Shown here: positions 40,751-48,841 of the stretch, in pieces
How the letters are laid out: each line of letters starts with the position of its first letter
Numbering within the stretch: the stretch's first letter is position 1
Source: JACJWR01 sp964474045
GTDB taxonomy: Bacteria; Actinomycetota; Actinomycetes; S36-B12; UBA10799
NCBI GenBank assembly: GCA_964474045.1
Contig: CAYYRC010000012.1
Coordinates: 28,034 to 92,033 of the forward strand
Length of the DNA stretch: 64,000 nt
Reading direction: 5' to 3'
Translations under genes and position numbers: made by a program
Notes under the pieces: model-generated
Told to the model about the DNA's origin: nothing
Database searches by the model: none
What the model saw: the letters and a program-made list of their open reading frames with translations, nothing else

Positions 40751-42109
40751 GCCCAGGGTGAGCTGCTCCCCGACGATGCTCGCCAGCCGCTCGGCAGCGC
40801 GCCGCGCCTCTTCCTCCGTGCCCGCCTCGACCATCACGCGGACGAGGGGCTCCGTGCCGGACTTGCGCAGCAGCACCCTCCCGGTGGAGCCGAGCTCCTG
40901 CTCGACCTCGGCCACCGCCTCGGCGATCGCGGAGTTGCCGTCGAGCGCGTCCTTGTCGACGCCGCGGACGTTGAGGAGTACCTGCGGCAGCACAGTCATG
41001 ACCTCGGCCAGCTCGGCGAGCGAACGGCCCGACTCGGCCATGGCCGCCATCAGCATCAGCGCCGTCAGGACGCCGTCGCCGGTGGTCGCGTGGTCGCTGA
41101 GCACCACGTGGCCGGACTGCTCCCCGCCCAGCGAGTAGCCGCCCGAGCGCATCGCCTCCAACACGTAGCGATCCCCGACCGAGGTGGTCACGAGCTTGAG
41201 CCCATGCTCGGCCATGGCCAGCTGGAAGCCCAGGTTGCTCATCACGGTGGCCACGACTGTGTTGTCCACGAGCTCGCCGCGCTGGGCCAGCCGCAGGGCC
41301 AGCACCGCCATGATCTGGTCGCCGTCCACGACCGCTCCCGTGGCGTCCACGGCTAGGCAGCGGTCCGCATCGCCATCGTGGGCGATGCCCAGGTGGGCCC
41401 CGTGCTCGACGACTGCGCGCTGCAGGTCGCCCAGGTGGGTTGATCCGCAGTCGGCGTTGATGTTGTAGCCGTCGGGCTCGGTGTGGATCTCGATGACGTC
41501 CGCGCCCAGCCGACGGTAGGCCGCCGGCCCAACGGTGCTGGCGGCGCCGTTCGCGGCGTCGACGACGATGCGGATGCCGGTGAGCGCCGTGGGGACGGCT
41601 GAGACCAGGTGCTCCAGGTACCTCTCGGCGAGCTCGGGGGCCAGCTGCACGCGACCGACAGCCTCACCGGTGGGCCGGTTCCAGTCCTCGCCCAGGTGCT
41701 CCTCGATGGCCTCTTCGATCTCGTCTGCGAGCTTGACGCCCCCGCTGGCGAAGAACTTGATCCCGTTGTCGGGCATGGGATTGTGCGACGCCGACAGCAT
41801 CACCCCCAGGTCCGCGTCCAGGGCAGCCGTCAGATAAGCGACCCCGGGTGTCGGCAGGACGTCGATCACAAGCACGTCCACACCGGCGCTGGCCAGCCCC
41901 GCCACCACCGCAAACTGCAGGAACTCACCACTAACCCGCGTGTCCCGACCCACCACGGCGAGCGGCCGTGGGCGGTCGTCGTGGGTGAATGCGCCGACGT
42001 CGCCGAGAACGTGGGCCGCCGCGACGGCAAGGTCCACGGCCAGCTCGGCCGTGAGGTCCACGTTGGCGACGCCCCGCACCCCGTCGGTGCCGAAAAGACG
42101 TCCCGCCAT
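40748..42109 (-). CDS. glmM: Phosphoglucosamine mutase
   Basis: Interconverts glucosamine-6-phosphate and glucosamine-1-phosphate, directly after GlmS in UDP-GlcNAc synthesis. It has 453 residues. FGTDGVRGVAN opens the protein; the phosphoserine is Ser108 in LSASHNPMPDNGIKFF; the metal loop is DGDADRCLAVD; the sugar loop is GGEQSGHVV; and the phosphate-binding C-terminal motif is RKSGTEPLVRVMVE. It starts 2 nt after the rpsI stop with no ribosome site, so reinitiation from rpsI is likely. glmS follows after 10 nt. Confidence 0.97.
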   Translation of the reverse strand: MAGRLFGTDGVRGVANVDLTAELAVDLAVAAAHVLGDVGAFTHDDRPRPLAVVGRDTRVSGEFLQFAVVAGLASAGVDVLVIDVLPTPGVAYLTAALDADLGVMLSASHNPMPDNGIKFFASGGVKLADEIEEAIEEHLGEDWNRPTGEAVGRVQLAPELAERYLEHLVSAVPTALTGIRIVVDAANGAASTVGPAAYRRLGADVIEIHTEPDGYNINADCGSTHLGDLQRAVVEHGAHLGIAHDGDADRCLAVDATGAVVDGDQIMAVLALRLAQRGELVDNTVVATVMSNLGFQLAMAEHGLKLVTTSVGDRYVLEAMRSGGYSLGGEQSGHVVLSDHATTGDGVLTALMLMAAMAESGRSLAELAEVMTVLPQVLLNVRGVDKDALDGNSAIAEAVAEVEQELGSTGRVLLRKSGTEPLVRVMVEAGTEEEARRAAERLASIVGEQLTLG

Positions 42110-42111
42110 GC

Positions 42112-42597
42112 TTAGCGCTTGGAGTACTGAGGCGCCTTGCGAGCCTTCTTGAGGCCGTACTTCTTGCGCTCCTTGATACGGGCGTCGCGCGAGAGGAAAC
42201 CTGCGGCCTTGAGCGGCGGCCGGTTGACCTCGACATCGATCTCGTTCAGGGCGCGCGCGATGCCGAGGCGCAGGGCGCCGGCCTGTCCCGACGGGCCGCC
42301 ACCGTGGAGGTTGGCGATTACGTCGTACTGGCCCTCGGCCTGAACCACCTTGAACGGCTCGTTGATGAGCTGCTGGTGCACCTTGTTCGGGAAGTATTCC
42401 TCCAGCGAGCGCCCGTTCAGGACGTACTGGCCGGTTCCGGGGACGATGCGCACGCGGGCGATCGCCTCCTTGCGGCGCCCAGTGGCACCGGCCGCGCCGA
42501 ACACTGCAGGGCGCGGGGCGGCTGCTGCCGACGGCGCGGCATCCGACTCGGATGACCAGCTGGTCAGGGTCTCTTCGACCTCGATGACGTCGCTCAC
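42112..42597 (-). CDS. rpsI: 30S ribosomal protein S9
   Basis: A 161-residue S9. The N-terminal 35-40 residues are an acidic and Ala-rich extension, as in other actinobacteria. The conserved body starts at TGRRKEAIARVRIVPG and includes YFPNKVHQ and GGGPSGQAGALRLGIARAL; the basic tail ends in KKARKAPQYSKR, which reaches the tRNA in the P site. The start is GTG 42597 with AAGGA 5 nt upstream. It is co-transcribed with rplM, 70 nt upstream. Confidence 0.96.
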   Translation of the reverse strand: MSDVIEVEETLTSWSSESDAAPSAAAAPRPAVFGAAGATGRRKEAIARVRIVPGTGQYVLNGRSLEEYFPNKVHQQLINEPFKVVQAEGQYDVIANLHGGGPSGQAGALRLGIARALNEIDVEVNRPPLKAAGFLSRDARIKERKKYGLKKARKAPQYSKR

Positions 42598-42667
42598 AAG
42601 GGTCCTTTCAGGCAGTACGTGGAAGTTCAAGTTTGAGTGGTCCGGGTCGGCGTGACCGACCCGGAAG

Positions 42668-43111
42668 CTACTGGGCGATCTGGGTGATAGTGAAGGGCTC
42701 GGGCTGCTGCGCCTCGTGCGGGTGGCTCGGCCCGGAGTACACCTTGAGCTTGCCGATCTGGCGACGGCCGAGGCTATTGTGCGGCAGCATGCCCGCCACG
42801 GCCTTCTCGATGGCGCGGCGCGGGTCCGACTCCAGCAGCTCGGCATACGTGGTGGCCGACAGGCCGCCCGGGTAGCCGGAGTGCCGATAGGCCTTCTTCT
42901 GCTGCGCCTTGGCGCCGGTCAGGGCGACCTTGTCCGCGTTCACCACGATGACGAAGTCGCCGGTGTCGACGTGCGGGGCGAACGACGGCTTGTGCTTGCC
43001 ACGCAACAGCACGGCGACGTGGGTCGCGAGCCGGCCGAGCACCACGTCGGTCGCGTCGATCACGTGCCACTGGCGCGTGACCTCGCCGGGCTTGGGGCTG
43101 TACGTACGCAT
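42668..43111 (-). CDS. rplM: 50S ribosomal protein L13
   Basis: A 147-residue L13, an early assembly protein of the large subunit. Conserved stretches are WHVIDATDVVLGRLATHVA, FVIVVNADKVALTGAKAQQK and PRRAIEKAVAGMLPHNSLGR. ATG 43111 has AAGG about 5 nt upstream. The 170-nt region upstream (43112-43281) holds two small hairpins and may be a regulatory leader; truA lies beyond it. Confidence 0.97.
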   Translation of the reverse strand: MRTYSPKPGEVTRQWHVIDATDVVLGRLATHVAVLLRGKHKPSFAPHVDTGDFVIVVNADKVALTGAKAQQKKAYRHSGYPGGLSATTYAELLESDPRRAIEKAVAGMLPHNSLGRRQIGKLKVYSGPSHPHEAQQPEPFTITQIAQ

Positions 43112-43281
43112 GGAACCTTCACCTGTGTCGAGTGCGGCGGTGCTGCGCGACTTGCGTCAGATCAGTGCGATCTGCGCCCGACCTCACGGTCGGCGGCGCG
43201 TCACCAGGCGCCTGTGGGCGCACTAACCGGACAAGCGTAGCGCCTGAGCCCTCTCCGCAGGCAGCCAGGGTCGGCCAAGGG
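43112..43281 (-). other. rplM upstream region with hairpins
   Basis: A 170-nt gap between truA and rplM. It holds two neighbouring stems, 43158-43174 (6 bp, loop 5) and 43178-43193 (6 bp, loop 4), plus GC-rich self-complementary sequence around 43194-43220. A TACGCT -10-like hexamer lies near 43230. It may be a structured L13 leader; no known leader family is asserted. Confidence 0.4.
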
Positions 43282-44121
43282 CTATCCGCGGACTCGCCGC
43301 GCCCGGCGCGCCTGACCGGCGAGGTCGTCGTCGGGGTACTCCACGTGTTCGAGCACGAGCCCGCGCGCGGGGGCGACCGTGGATGCGGAACTGCGCACCC
43401 GCGCGGCCAACAGTTGCTCCGGCCACTCCTCCGCCCGTCTGCCGTCACCGACCATCAGGAGGGTGCCGACGATGGAACGGACCATCGAGTGGCAGAAGGC
43501 GTCCGCCGTGATGCTGAGACCCGCGACGCCGTCGCTCTCGCGTCGCCACGACAGCTCGAGCAGGTGGCGCACTGTCCCGGCCCCCGGCCGGCGCTTGCAG
43601 AAGGCGGCAAAGTCGTGCTCGCCCAGCAGCGGCTCAGCCGCGCGGTTCATGCGATCGACGTCGAGGCTCGACGGCCACGGCACCAATTCGTGCCGGCGCA
43701 GCGGATCCGCCGCCCTCTGGTCGGCGACGGCGTAGCGGTACCGCCGCCATCGCGCCGAGAACCGCGCATCGAAACCCTCCGGGGCAACCTCCAGGTCCAG
43801 GATCCGCACGTCGGTCGGCAGCACCCCGTTGAGCCGCCTGACGACGACCGATGCGCCGTGGGCCGCCCAGACGTCGGCTGGAACGTCGAAGTGCAGCTGC
43901 TGACCGCGGGCATGCACCCCGGCATCGGTGCGCCCAGCGCAGACGGTCCGCGGGGGGCGGCAGCGCAGCACCACCCCGAGGGCATCCTCGACCGTGTCCT
44001 GGACCGTGCGCAGCCCGCGCTGCCGGGCCCACCCGTGGAAGTCCGCACCGTCGTAGGCGAGTCGGCCCCGAACACGGATGAGCCCGCCGTCGCCGGCGGG
44101 CTCATCGCGGATCTCGGTCAT
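43282..44121 (-). CDS. truA: tRNA pseudouridine synthase A
   Basis: Modifies U38-U40 of tRNA anticodon stems. It has 279 residues. The catalytic aspartate is D66 in CAGRTDAGVHARGQQ; other family features are LAYDGADFHGWARQ, RRLNGVLPTDVRI, the Arg/Tyr-rich RWRRYRYAV and DAFCHSMVRSIVGTLLMVG. ATG 44121 has GGAGG about 10 nt upstream; the frame is open upstream, but that part lies over the rplQ tail repeats. It follows rplQ by 52 nt. Confidence 0.95.
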   Translation of the reverse strand: MTEIRDEPAGDGGLIRVRGRLAYDGADFHGWARQRGLRTVQDTVEDALGVVLRCRPPRTVCAGRTDAGVHARGQQLHFDVPADVWAAHGASVVVRRLNGVLPTDVRILDLEVAPEGFDARFSARWRRYRYAVADQRAADPLRRHELVPWPSSLDVDRMNRAAEPLLGEHDFAAFCKRRPGAGTVRHLLELSWRRESDGVAGLSITADAFCHSMVRSIVGTLLMVGDGRRAEEWPEQLLAARVRSSASTVAPARGLVLEHVEYPDDDLAGQARRARRVRG

Positions 44122-44173
44122 GCTCTGGTGTCCTCCGGCCCGAGTGCCGGGCGGGTGACCTTGACGGGTGGCG

Positions 44174-44758
44174 TCAGCCCTGCCCGGGGGCGGCCTCTTC
44201 GCCGTCCTCGGCGTCCTTGGCCTCGGCGTCCTTGGCCTCGGCGTCCTTGGCCTCGGCGTCCTTCGGCTCGGATTCCTCCGCCTTGGGGCTCGGCTCCGGC
44301 TTCGTGCCGGCCGCCGCACCCTTGGTCTCGGCGTCCTCGGCGTCACGCTCCTTGGCCGCTCGCTTCGTAGCGCCCTCGGCTTCGGCCACGGTCTGCTCGG
44401 CCAGCGGCTCCACCAACTCGATCACGACCATGGGGGCGTTGTCGCCCTTGCGGTTGCCGATCTTGGTGATACGGGTGTAGCCACCCTGCCGCCCGGCGTA
44501 GCTGGGCCCGATCTCGGTGAAGAGAACGTGCACCACCGACTTGTCACGGACCACTCGCAGGACCCGCCGCCGGGAGGCCAGGTCGCCCCGCTTGGCGAAG
44601 GTCACCATGCGCTCCGCCAGTGGACGCATCCGCTTGGCCTTGGCTGCCGTGGTCGTGATCCGCCCGTGCTCGAACAGCGAGGTGGTCAGGTTGGCCAGGA
44701 TCAGCCGCTCGTGCGCCGGACCGCCGCCGAGGCGGGGACCCTTGGTGGGCGTCGGCAT
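44174..44758 (-). CDS. rplQ: 50S ribosomal protein L17 with repetitive C-terminal extension
   Basis: A 194-residue protein. The first 120 or so residues are a normal L17 (RLGGGPAHERLILANLTTSL, GRITTTAAKAKRMRPLAERM, GGYTRITKIGNRKGD, APMVVIELVEPL). The remaining 70 residues are a charged Ala/Lys/Asp/Glu tail with four AKDAE-type repeats, produced by 15-bp tandem repeats. Actinobacterial L17 proteins often carry variable tails; the repeat makes this one prone to length change. It ends the rpsM-rpsK-rpsD-rpoA-rplQ alpha cluster. Confidence 0.95.
   Translation of the reverse strand: MPTPTKGPRLGGGPAHERLILANLTTSLFEHGRITTTAAKAKRMRPLAERMVTFAKRGDLASRRRVLRVVRDKSVVHVLFTEIGPSYAGRQGGYTRITKIGNRKGDNAPMVVIELVEPLAEQTVAEAEGATKRAAKERDAEDAETKGAAAGTKPEPSPKAEESEPKDAEAKDAEAKDAEAKDAEDGEEAAPGQG
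44211..44270. repeat. 15-bp tandem repeats in the rplQ tail
   Basis: Three exact copies and one imperfect copy of GCGTCCTTGGCCTCG (plus strand), encoding repeated Ala-Lys-Asp-Ala-Glu in the L17 tail. Confidence 0.85.
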
Positions 44759-44815
44759 GGTTGTCGTCTCCTTGACTTGTCGTGCGGGGTGGTACGGATG
44801 GGGGCCGTCGTGGGC

Positions 44816-45829
44816 CTAGTACTGCTCGTCCTCGGGAAAGGCCTCGTCGTCGGCGCCGCTGAACGTCACTACCGCGATGGGGTCGAACCCGGGCGGGCTG
44901 TCCTTCAGCGAAAGGCCGCGCTGGGCCAGCTTCGCCTTGACCTCGTCGATCGACTTCTGGCCGAAGTTGCGGATGTCGAGCAGGTCGGCCTCGCTCTTGG
45001 TCAGCAGCTCGCCGACCGTGTTGATCTGCTCGCGCTTGAGGCAGTTGTAGGAGCGCACGGTCAGCTCCAGGGCCTCGATGGCCTCGTTCAGCCGGGCGAT
45101 CTCGGTCTCGTCCCCGATCTCGGGGGCGATGTCGATGCCCTCAGCCTCCTCGTTGAGCTCGCGCGCCAGGCCGAACAGGTTGACCAGCGTCGTGCCGGCC
45201 GAGGCCATGGCATCGCGGGCCGACAGCGAGGACTTGGTCTCGACGTCGATGATCAACTTGTCGAAGTCCGTGCGCTGCTCGACACGCGTGGCCTCGACCT
45301 TGTAGGTCACCTTCAGCACCGGCGAGTAGATCGAGTCCACCGGGATGCGCCCGATGGGGGCGTCGGCGCCGACGTTCGAACCGGCGGGGATGTAGCCGCG
45401 TCCGCGCTCGACGGTGAACTCGATCTCCAGACGCCCACGGTCGTTGACCGTCGCGATGTGCAGGTCCGGGTTGTGGATCTCGATCCCCGCCGGCGGGTCG
45501 ATGCTCGCCGCCGTGACCTCGCCCTCGCCGTGGTGGCGCAGGTACATGGTCGTGGGTTCGTCGAGGTCGCTGGACACCACGATCTGCTTGACGTTGAGGA
45601 CGATTTCGGCCACGTCCTCCAGCACACCCTCGATGGTCGAGAACTGGTGCTGGACGCCCTCGACGCGGATCGCCGTCACAGCAGCGCCCGGGATGGACGA
45701 CAGCAGAGTGCGCCGCAGGGAGTTGCCGAGCGTGTAGCCGAAGCCCGGCTCGAGCGGCTCGAGGGTGAAGCGGGACCGATTACTGGCGATGACCTCTTCG
45801 GTCAGCATCGGGCGTTGCGAGATGAGCAC
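44816..45829 (-). CDS. rpoA: DNA-directed RNA polymerase subunit alpha
   Basis: A 337-residue alpha subunit that nucleates polymerase assembly. The N-terminal dimerisation domain (about 1-230) shows FTLEPLEPGFGYTLGNSLRR and LSSIPGAAVTAIRVEGVQHQ. The C-terminal DNA- and activator-binding domain (about 250-325) has LELTVRSYNCLKREQINTVG and RNFGQKSIDEVKAKLAQRGL. The start is GTG 45829 with an AAGGAAGGAAG site. It lies between rpsD and rplQ as usual. Confidence 0.98.
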   Translation of the reverse strand: MLISQRPMLTEEVIASNRSRFTLEPLEPGFGYTLGNSLRRTLLSSIPGAAVTAIRVEGVQHQFSTIEGVLEDVAEIVLNVKQIVVSSDLDEPTTMYLRHHGEGEVTAASIDPPAGIEIHNPDLHIATVNDRGRLEIEFTVERGRGYIPAGSNVGADAPIGRIPVDSIYSPVLKVTYKVEATRVEQRTDFDKLIIDVETKSSLSARDAMASAGTTLVNLFGLARELNEEAEGIDIAPEIGDETEIARLNEAIEALELTVRSYNCLKREQINTVGELLTKSEADLLDIRNFGQKSIDEVKAKLAQRGLSLKDSPPGFDPIAVVTFSGADDEAFPEDEQY

Positions 45830-45877
45830 GTGCGTCTTCCTTCCTTCGGCGACCGCTATTTGACGCCGGGTCAGGGG

Positions 45878-46504
45878 TTACTTGGAGTAGAGCTCGACGA
45901 TCAGCTGCTCGGTGACGAGCGTGTCGATCTGGTCGCGCACGGGCAGCTGGTGGATGAGCACCCGCATCTGGGCCGGGATGACCTCCATCCAAGCCGGGGA
46001 GGTGTGCTCCTCGGCTTCGGCCTGCGCCACCAGGAACGGGGTGAGGGTGCGAGCGTCCGGCCGCACCTCGACGATGTCCTTGGGCTTGACGCGGTACGAC
46101 GGGATATCGACCTTCTTGCCGTTGACCAGGATGTGGCCGTGGCGCACCGTCTGGCGGGCGGCGTCGCGGCTCTTGGCCAGGCCGGCGCGGTACACGACGT
46201 TGTCCAGGCGGCTCTCGAGGATGATCAGCAGGTTGTCGCCGGTCTTGCCGGGACGACGGTTGGCCTCCTCGTAGTAGCGGCGGAACTGCCGCTCCAGCAC
46301 GCCGTAGATGCGCGCTGCCTTCTGCTTCTCGCGCATCTGGAGCAGGTACTCGCTCTCCTTGGTGCGCGCGTTGCCGTGCTGGCCGGGCGGGTAGGCGCGC
46401 TTCTCCAGCGGGCAGGCCGCGGAGATGCACTTGGAGCCCTTGAGGAACAGCTTGACCTTCTCGCGCCGGCAGCGCTTGCAGTCCGGTCCGGTGTATCTAG
46501 CCAT
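45878..46504 (-). CDS. rpsD: 30S ribosomal protein S4 (zinc-binding C+ form)
   Basis: A 208-residue primary 16S rRNA-binding protein. The N-terminus holds four cysteines (C9, C12, C26, C31) in the zinc-ribbon layout of the C+ form. The S4 RNA-binding domain has LESRLDNVVYRAGLAKSRDA, ARQTVRHGHILVNGKKVDIP and RVKPKDIVEV. ATG 46504 has GAGGAG upstream. It follows rpsK by 15 nt. Confidence 0.97.
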   Translation of the reverse strand: MARYTGPDCKRCRREKVKLFLKGSKCISAACPLEKRAYPPGQHGNARTKESEYLLQMREKQKAARIYGVLERQFRRYYEEANRRPGKTGDNLLIILESRLDNVVYRAGLAKSRDAARQTVRHGHILVNGKKVDIPSYRVKPKDIVEVRPDARTLTPFLVAQAEAEEHTSPAWMEVIPAQMRVLIHQLPVRDQIDTLVTEQLIVELYSK

Positions 46505-46519
46505 GGTTGCTCCTCTGCC

Positions 46520-46918
46520 TCAGACCCGGCGCCGCTTGGGCGGGCGGCAGCCGTTGAAGGGAACGGGGGTCACATCGGTGATCTGGCCCACCTCCAGGCC
46601 AGCGGCCTGCAACGAGCGGATCGCGGTCTCGCGGCCGGAGCCCGGACCCTTGACGAAGACGTCGACCTTGCGCATGCCGTGGTCGATCGCCCGCCGGGCG
46701 GCTGCCTCGGCGGCCATCTGCGCGGCGTAGGGGGTGGACTTCCGGGAGCCCTTGAAGCCCACCTGGCCCGACGACGACCACGCGATGACGGCGCCGGTCG
46801 GGTCGGTGATGGAGACGATGGTGTTGTTGAAGGTGCTCTTGATGTGCGCGTGGCCGTGGGCCACGTTCTTCTTCTCTTTCCGGCGCACCTTGCGCGCGCC
46901 GCTGCTCTTGGGAGGCAT
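46520..46918 (-). CDS. rpsK: 30S ribosomal protein S11
   Basis: A 132-residue platform protein of the small subunit. GHAHIKSTFNNTIVSITDPT, AWSSSGQVGFKGSRKSTPYA and the C-terminal PVPFNGCRPPKRRRV are diagnostic. A basic N-terminal tail (ARKVRRKEKKN) is normal. ATG 46918 is preferred to longer in-frame openings. It lies 61 nt after rpsM. Confidence 0.97.
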   Translation of the reverse strand: MPPKSSGARKVRRKEKKNVAHGHAHIKSTFNNTIVSITDPTGAVIAWSSSGQVGFKGSRKSTPYAAQMAAEAAARRAIDHGMRKVDVFVKGPGSGRETAIRSLQAAGLEVGQITDVTPVPFNGCRPPKRRRV

Positions 46919-46979
46919 ATGTGTGCTCAGAACTCCAAGGTCGTGAACTGTAAGGATCGAGGGATGGACGAGGCGGCGG

Positions 46980-47357
46980 CTACTTGCCGGCCTTCTTCTT
47001 GCCGGCCACGGTCTTGCGCTTGCCCTTGCGGGTGCGCGCGTTGGTGTGGGTGCGCTGGCCCCGCACGGGCAGGCCGCGCCGGTGACGGATGCCCTGGTAG
47101 CACCCGATCTCGACCTTGCGCCGAATGTCGGCGGCGACCTCTCGGCGGAGGTCACCTTCGACCTTGAAGTTGGCATCGATGTAATCGCGCAGGGCGATGA
47201 CGTCCGCTTCCGGGACGTCGCTCACGCGCTGGGAGCCGTCGACGCCGGTGGCCGCGAGAGCCTCGGCGGCGCGGGTCTGGCCGATGCCGTAGATGTACGT
47301 GAGTGCGACCTCGAGGCGCTTGTCGCGCGGCAGGTCGACTCCAACGAGTCGTGCCAT
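46980..47357 (-). CDS. rpsM: 30S ribosomal protein S13
   Basis: A 125-residue head protein of the small subunit that contacts the tRNA and intersubunit bridge. ARLVGVDLPRDKRLEVALTY, YIYGIGQTRA and GIRHRRGLPVRGQRTHTNAR are conserved; the tail is Lys-rich. ATG 47357 has AGGAG about 11 nt upstream. A 207-nt gap separates it from rpmJ upstream. Confidence 0.97.
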   Translation of the reverse strand: MARLVGVDLPRDKRLEVALTYIYGIGQTRAAEALAATGVDGSQRVSDVPEADVIALRDYIDANFKVEGDLRREVAADIRRKVEIGCYQGIRHRRGLPVRGQRTHTNARTRKGKRKTVAGKKKAGK

Positions 47358-47564
47358 TGGGCGGATCTTCTCCTGTTCGGTTACGACATCCTCGATCTGA
47401 GGCGTCTGACTCCGATGCGGGGCACCGGCGTCGGTCGAAGGTCTGACAGCATCACCGGTCCCACCGCCCTGGTGGGTCCCCAGCCTTCGAGCCGGGGGTG
47501 GCGTCCCGCAGCCGCATGGCAGTCGGCGCGGGGGTCGGGTGATGCCCTGGTGGTTGGTGCGCTT
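47358..47564 (-). other. 207-nt gap between rpmJ and rpsM
   Basis: No reading frame with coding character. It contains a small stem CCCACC/GGTGGG (47460-47476, loop 5) and GC-rich sequence. It may hold an additional promoter or attenuator for the rpsM-rplQ genes, but I see no convincing -35/-10 pair. Confidence 0.4.
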
Positions 47565-47678
47565 TCAGCCCTGGCGCTGCTTGTGCCGGGGGTTCTCGCA
47601 GATCACCATGACCCGTCCGTGACGGCGGATGACCTTGCACTTGTCGCACATCTTCTTGACGCTGGGGTGGACCTTCAT
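47565..47678 (-). CDS. rpmJ: 50S ribosomal protein L36 (zinc-binding form)
   Basis: A 37-residue protein, MKVHPSVKKMCDKCKVIRRH onward, ending NPRHKQRQG. The zinc ligands are C11, C14, C27 and H32, the C+ form. ATG 47678 has GAGGAA upstream. It follows infA by 13 nt, as in most bacteria. Confidence 0.97.
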   Translation of the reverse strand: MKVHPSVKKMCDKCKVIRRHGRVMVICENPRHKQRQG

Positions 47679-47691
47679 CGTCTGGGGTTCC

Positions 47692-47913
47692 TCACTTGTA
47701 CCTGTAGACGATGCGTCCACGGGTCAGGTCGTACGGGGACAGCTCCACCACCACGCGGTCCTCGGGCAGGATGCGGATGTAGTGCATGCGCATCTTGCCC
47801 GCGATGTGCGCGAGCACCTTGTGGCCGTTGTCGAGCTCCACCCGGAACATGGCATTCGGGAGTGACTCCACGATGGTGCCCTCGAGCTCGATGGCACCTT
47901 CTTTTTTGGCCAT
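47692..47913 (-). CDS. infA: Translation initiation factor IF-1
   Basis: A 73-residue OB-fold factor that occupies the A site during initiation. MAKKEGAIELEGTIVESLPN, AMFRVELDNGHKVLAHIAGK and the ending SPYDLTRGRIVYRYK are fully typical. There is no Shine-Dalgarno before ATG 47913. A -10-like TAGACT (47978-47983, including the map stop) about 65 nt upstream could give it a separate promoter. Confidence 0.97.
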   Translation of the reverse strand: MAKKEGAIELEGTIVESLPNAMFRVELDNGHKVLAHIAGKMRMHYIRILPEDRVVVELSPYDLTRGRIVYRYK

Positions 47914-47977
47914 AGTTGTGGTGACGGCTTTCGATCGGGGGATGTGGTGCGGACACGTCGGCGTCCGCCGAAGGACT

Positions 47978-47983
47978 AGTCTA
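47978..47983 (-). promoter_or_regulatory. Possible -10 element for infA, overlapping the map stop codon
   Basis: TAGACT on the minus strand, identical to the hexamer upstream of murD; its TAG is the map stop. It would yield a leader of roughly 55-60 nt before infA. No clear -35. Confidence 0.3.
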
Positions 47984-48820
47984 CGCCAGCGGGTCCCCGA
48001 CGAGCAGGCCGCCCCCATCCTCTGCTGTCAGCACCCAGGGCCCTGCGCTTGTGATGGCCACGGTGTGCTCCCAGTGGGCGGCCAGACCCCCGTCGGCGGT
48101 CACGACCGTCCAACCGTCGTCCAGCTGGCGGGAGTCGCTTCCGTCGTCGCCGGCACGCCGGGCGAGGGTCACCATGGGTTCCACGGCGATGGCCATGCCG
48201 GCACGCAGCGCCCGTCCCCTGCCCGTCCGGCCGGTATTGGGGACGTCCGGGTCCATGTGCATGGCTGATCCGATGCCGTGGCCGGTGTAGCCGTCAACGA
48301 TCCCGTAGGCCACACCGTCGCGCGCCGCGGCCGCTGCCACCGAGGACTGGACGGCGAACCCGACGTCGCCGACCGTCGCCCCGTCCCGGGCCGCGCGCAG
48401 GCCGGCCCACAGCGAGGCCCTGGTGGCGTCGCTCAGTCGGACGGCGGCGTCCGAGCCCGGCGCGCCGGCGAAGACCGTCACAGCCGCGTCCCCATGCCAG
48501 CCGCGGACGATTGCCCCGCAGTCGATCGAGACCAGATCCCCCTCCGCCAGCACCCGGTCCCCCGGTATCCCATGCACAACCTCGTCGTTCACACTCACGC
48601 AGATGTGCGCCGGGAAGCCCTGGTAGCCGAGGAAACTGGGTTGGGCGCCGGCGTCGGCGATGACCTCCTGCGCGATGGCGTCGAGCTGACCCGTCGTGGT
48701 CCCGGGCGCCACCGCGGCCGCGGTCGCCCGCAGGGCCGCGGCTACGACCAGACCAGCCTCGCGCATAGCGGCCAACTGCTCAGCGGTCTTGATCTCCAGC
48801 CTTCGCCTGCCTAGCCGCAC
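47981..48820 (-). CDS. map: Type I methionine aminopeptidase
   Basis: Removes the initiator methionine from nascent proteins. It has 279 residues. The two-metal site is visible: Asp in LVSIDCGA, Asp in GWHGDAAVTVF, His in GYTGHGIGSAMHMDPDVPN, Glu in VEPMVTL and Glu in HWEHTVAI. GTG 48820 is the start. It follows adk by 21 nt in the secY-adk-map-infA string found in many bacteria. Confidence 0.96.
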   Translation of the reverse strand: MRLGRRRLEIKTAEQLAAMREAGLVVAAALRATAAAVAPGTTTGQLDAIAQEVIADAGAQPSFLGYQGFPAHICVSVNDEVVHGIPGDRVLAEGDLVSIDCGAIVRGWHGDAAVTVFAGAPGSDAAVRLSDATRASLWAGLRAARDGATVGDVGFAVQSSVAAAAARDGVAYGIVDGYTGHGIGSAMHMDPDVPNTGRTGRGRALRAGMAIAVEPMVTLARRAGDDGSDSRQLDDGWTVVTADGGLAAHWEHTVAITSAGPWVLTAEDGGGLLVGDPLA

Positions 48821-48841
48821 GTGCGGGCGCCCCTGGGCGGA

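Noticed and set aside
44211..44270. CRISPR-like or regulatory direct repeats
   Set aside because: Contiguous 15-bp units in frame with rplQ and without spacers; simple coding repeats.
44168..47167. A 999-codon open frame on the plus strand opposite rplQ, rpoA, rpsD and rpsK
   Set aside because: Mirror frame of ribosomal genes caused by G/C at third codon positions; no recognisable domain.
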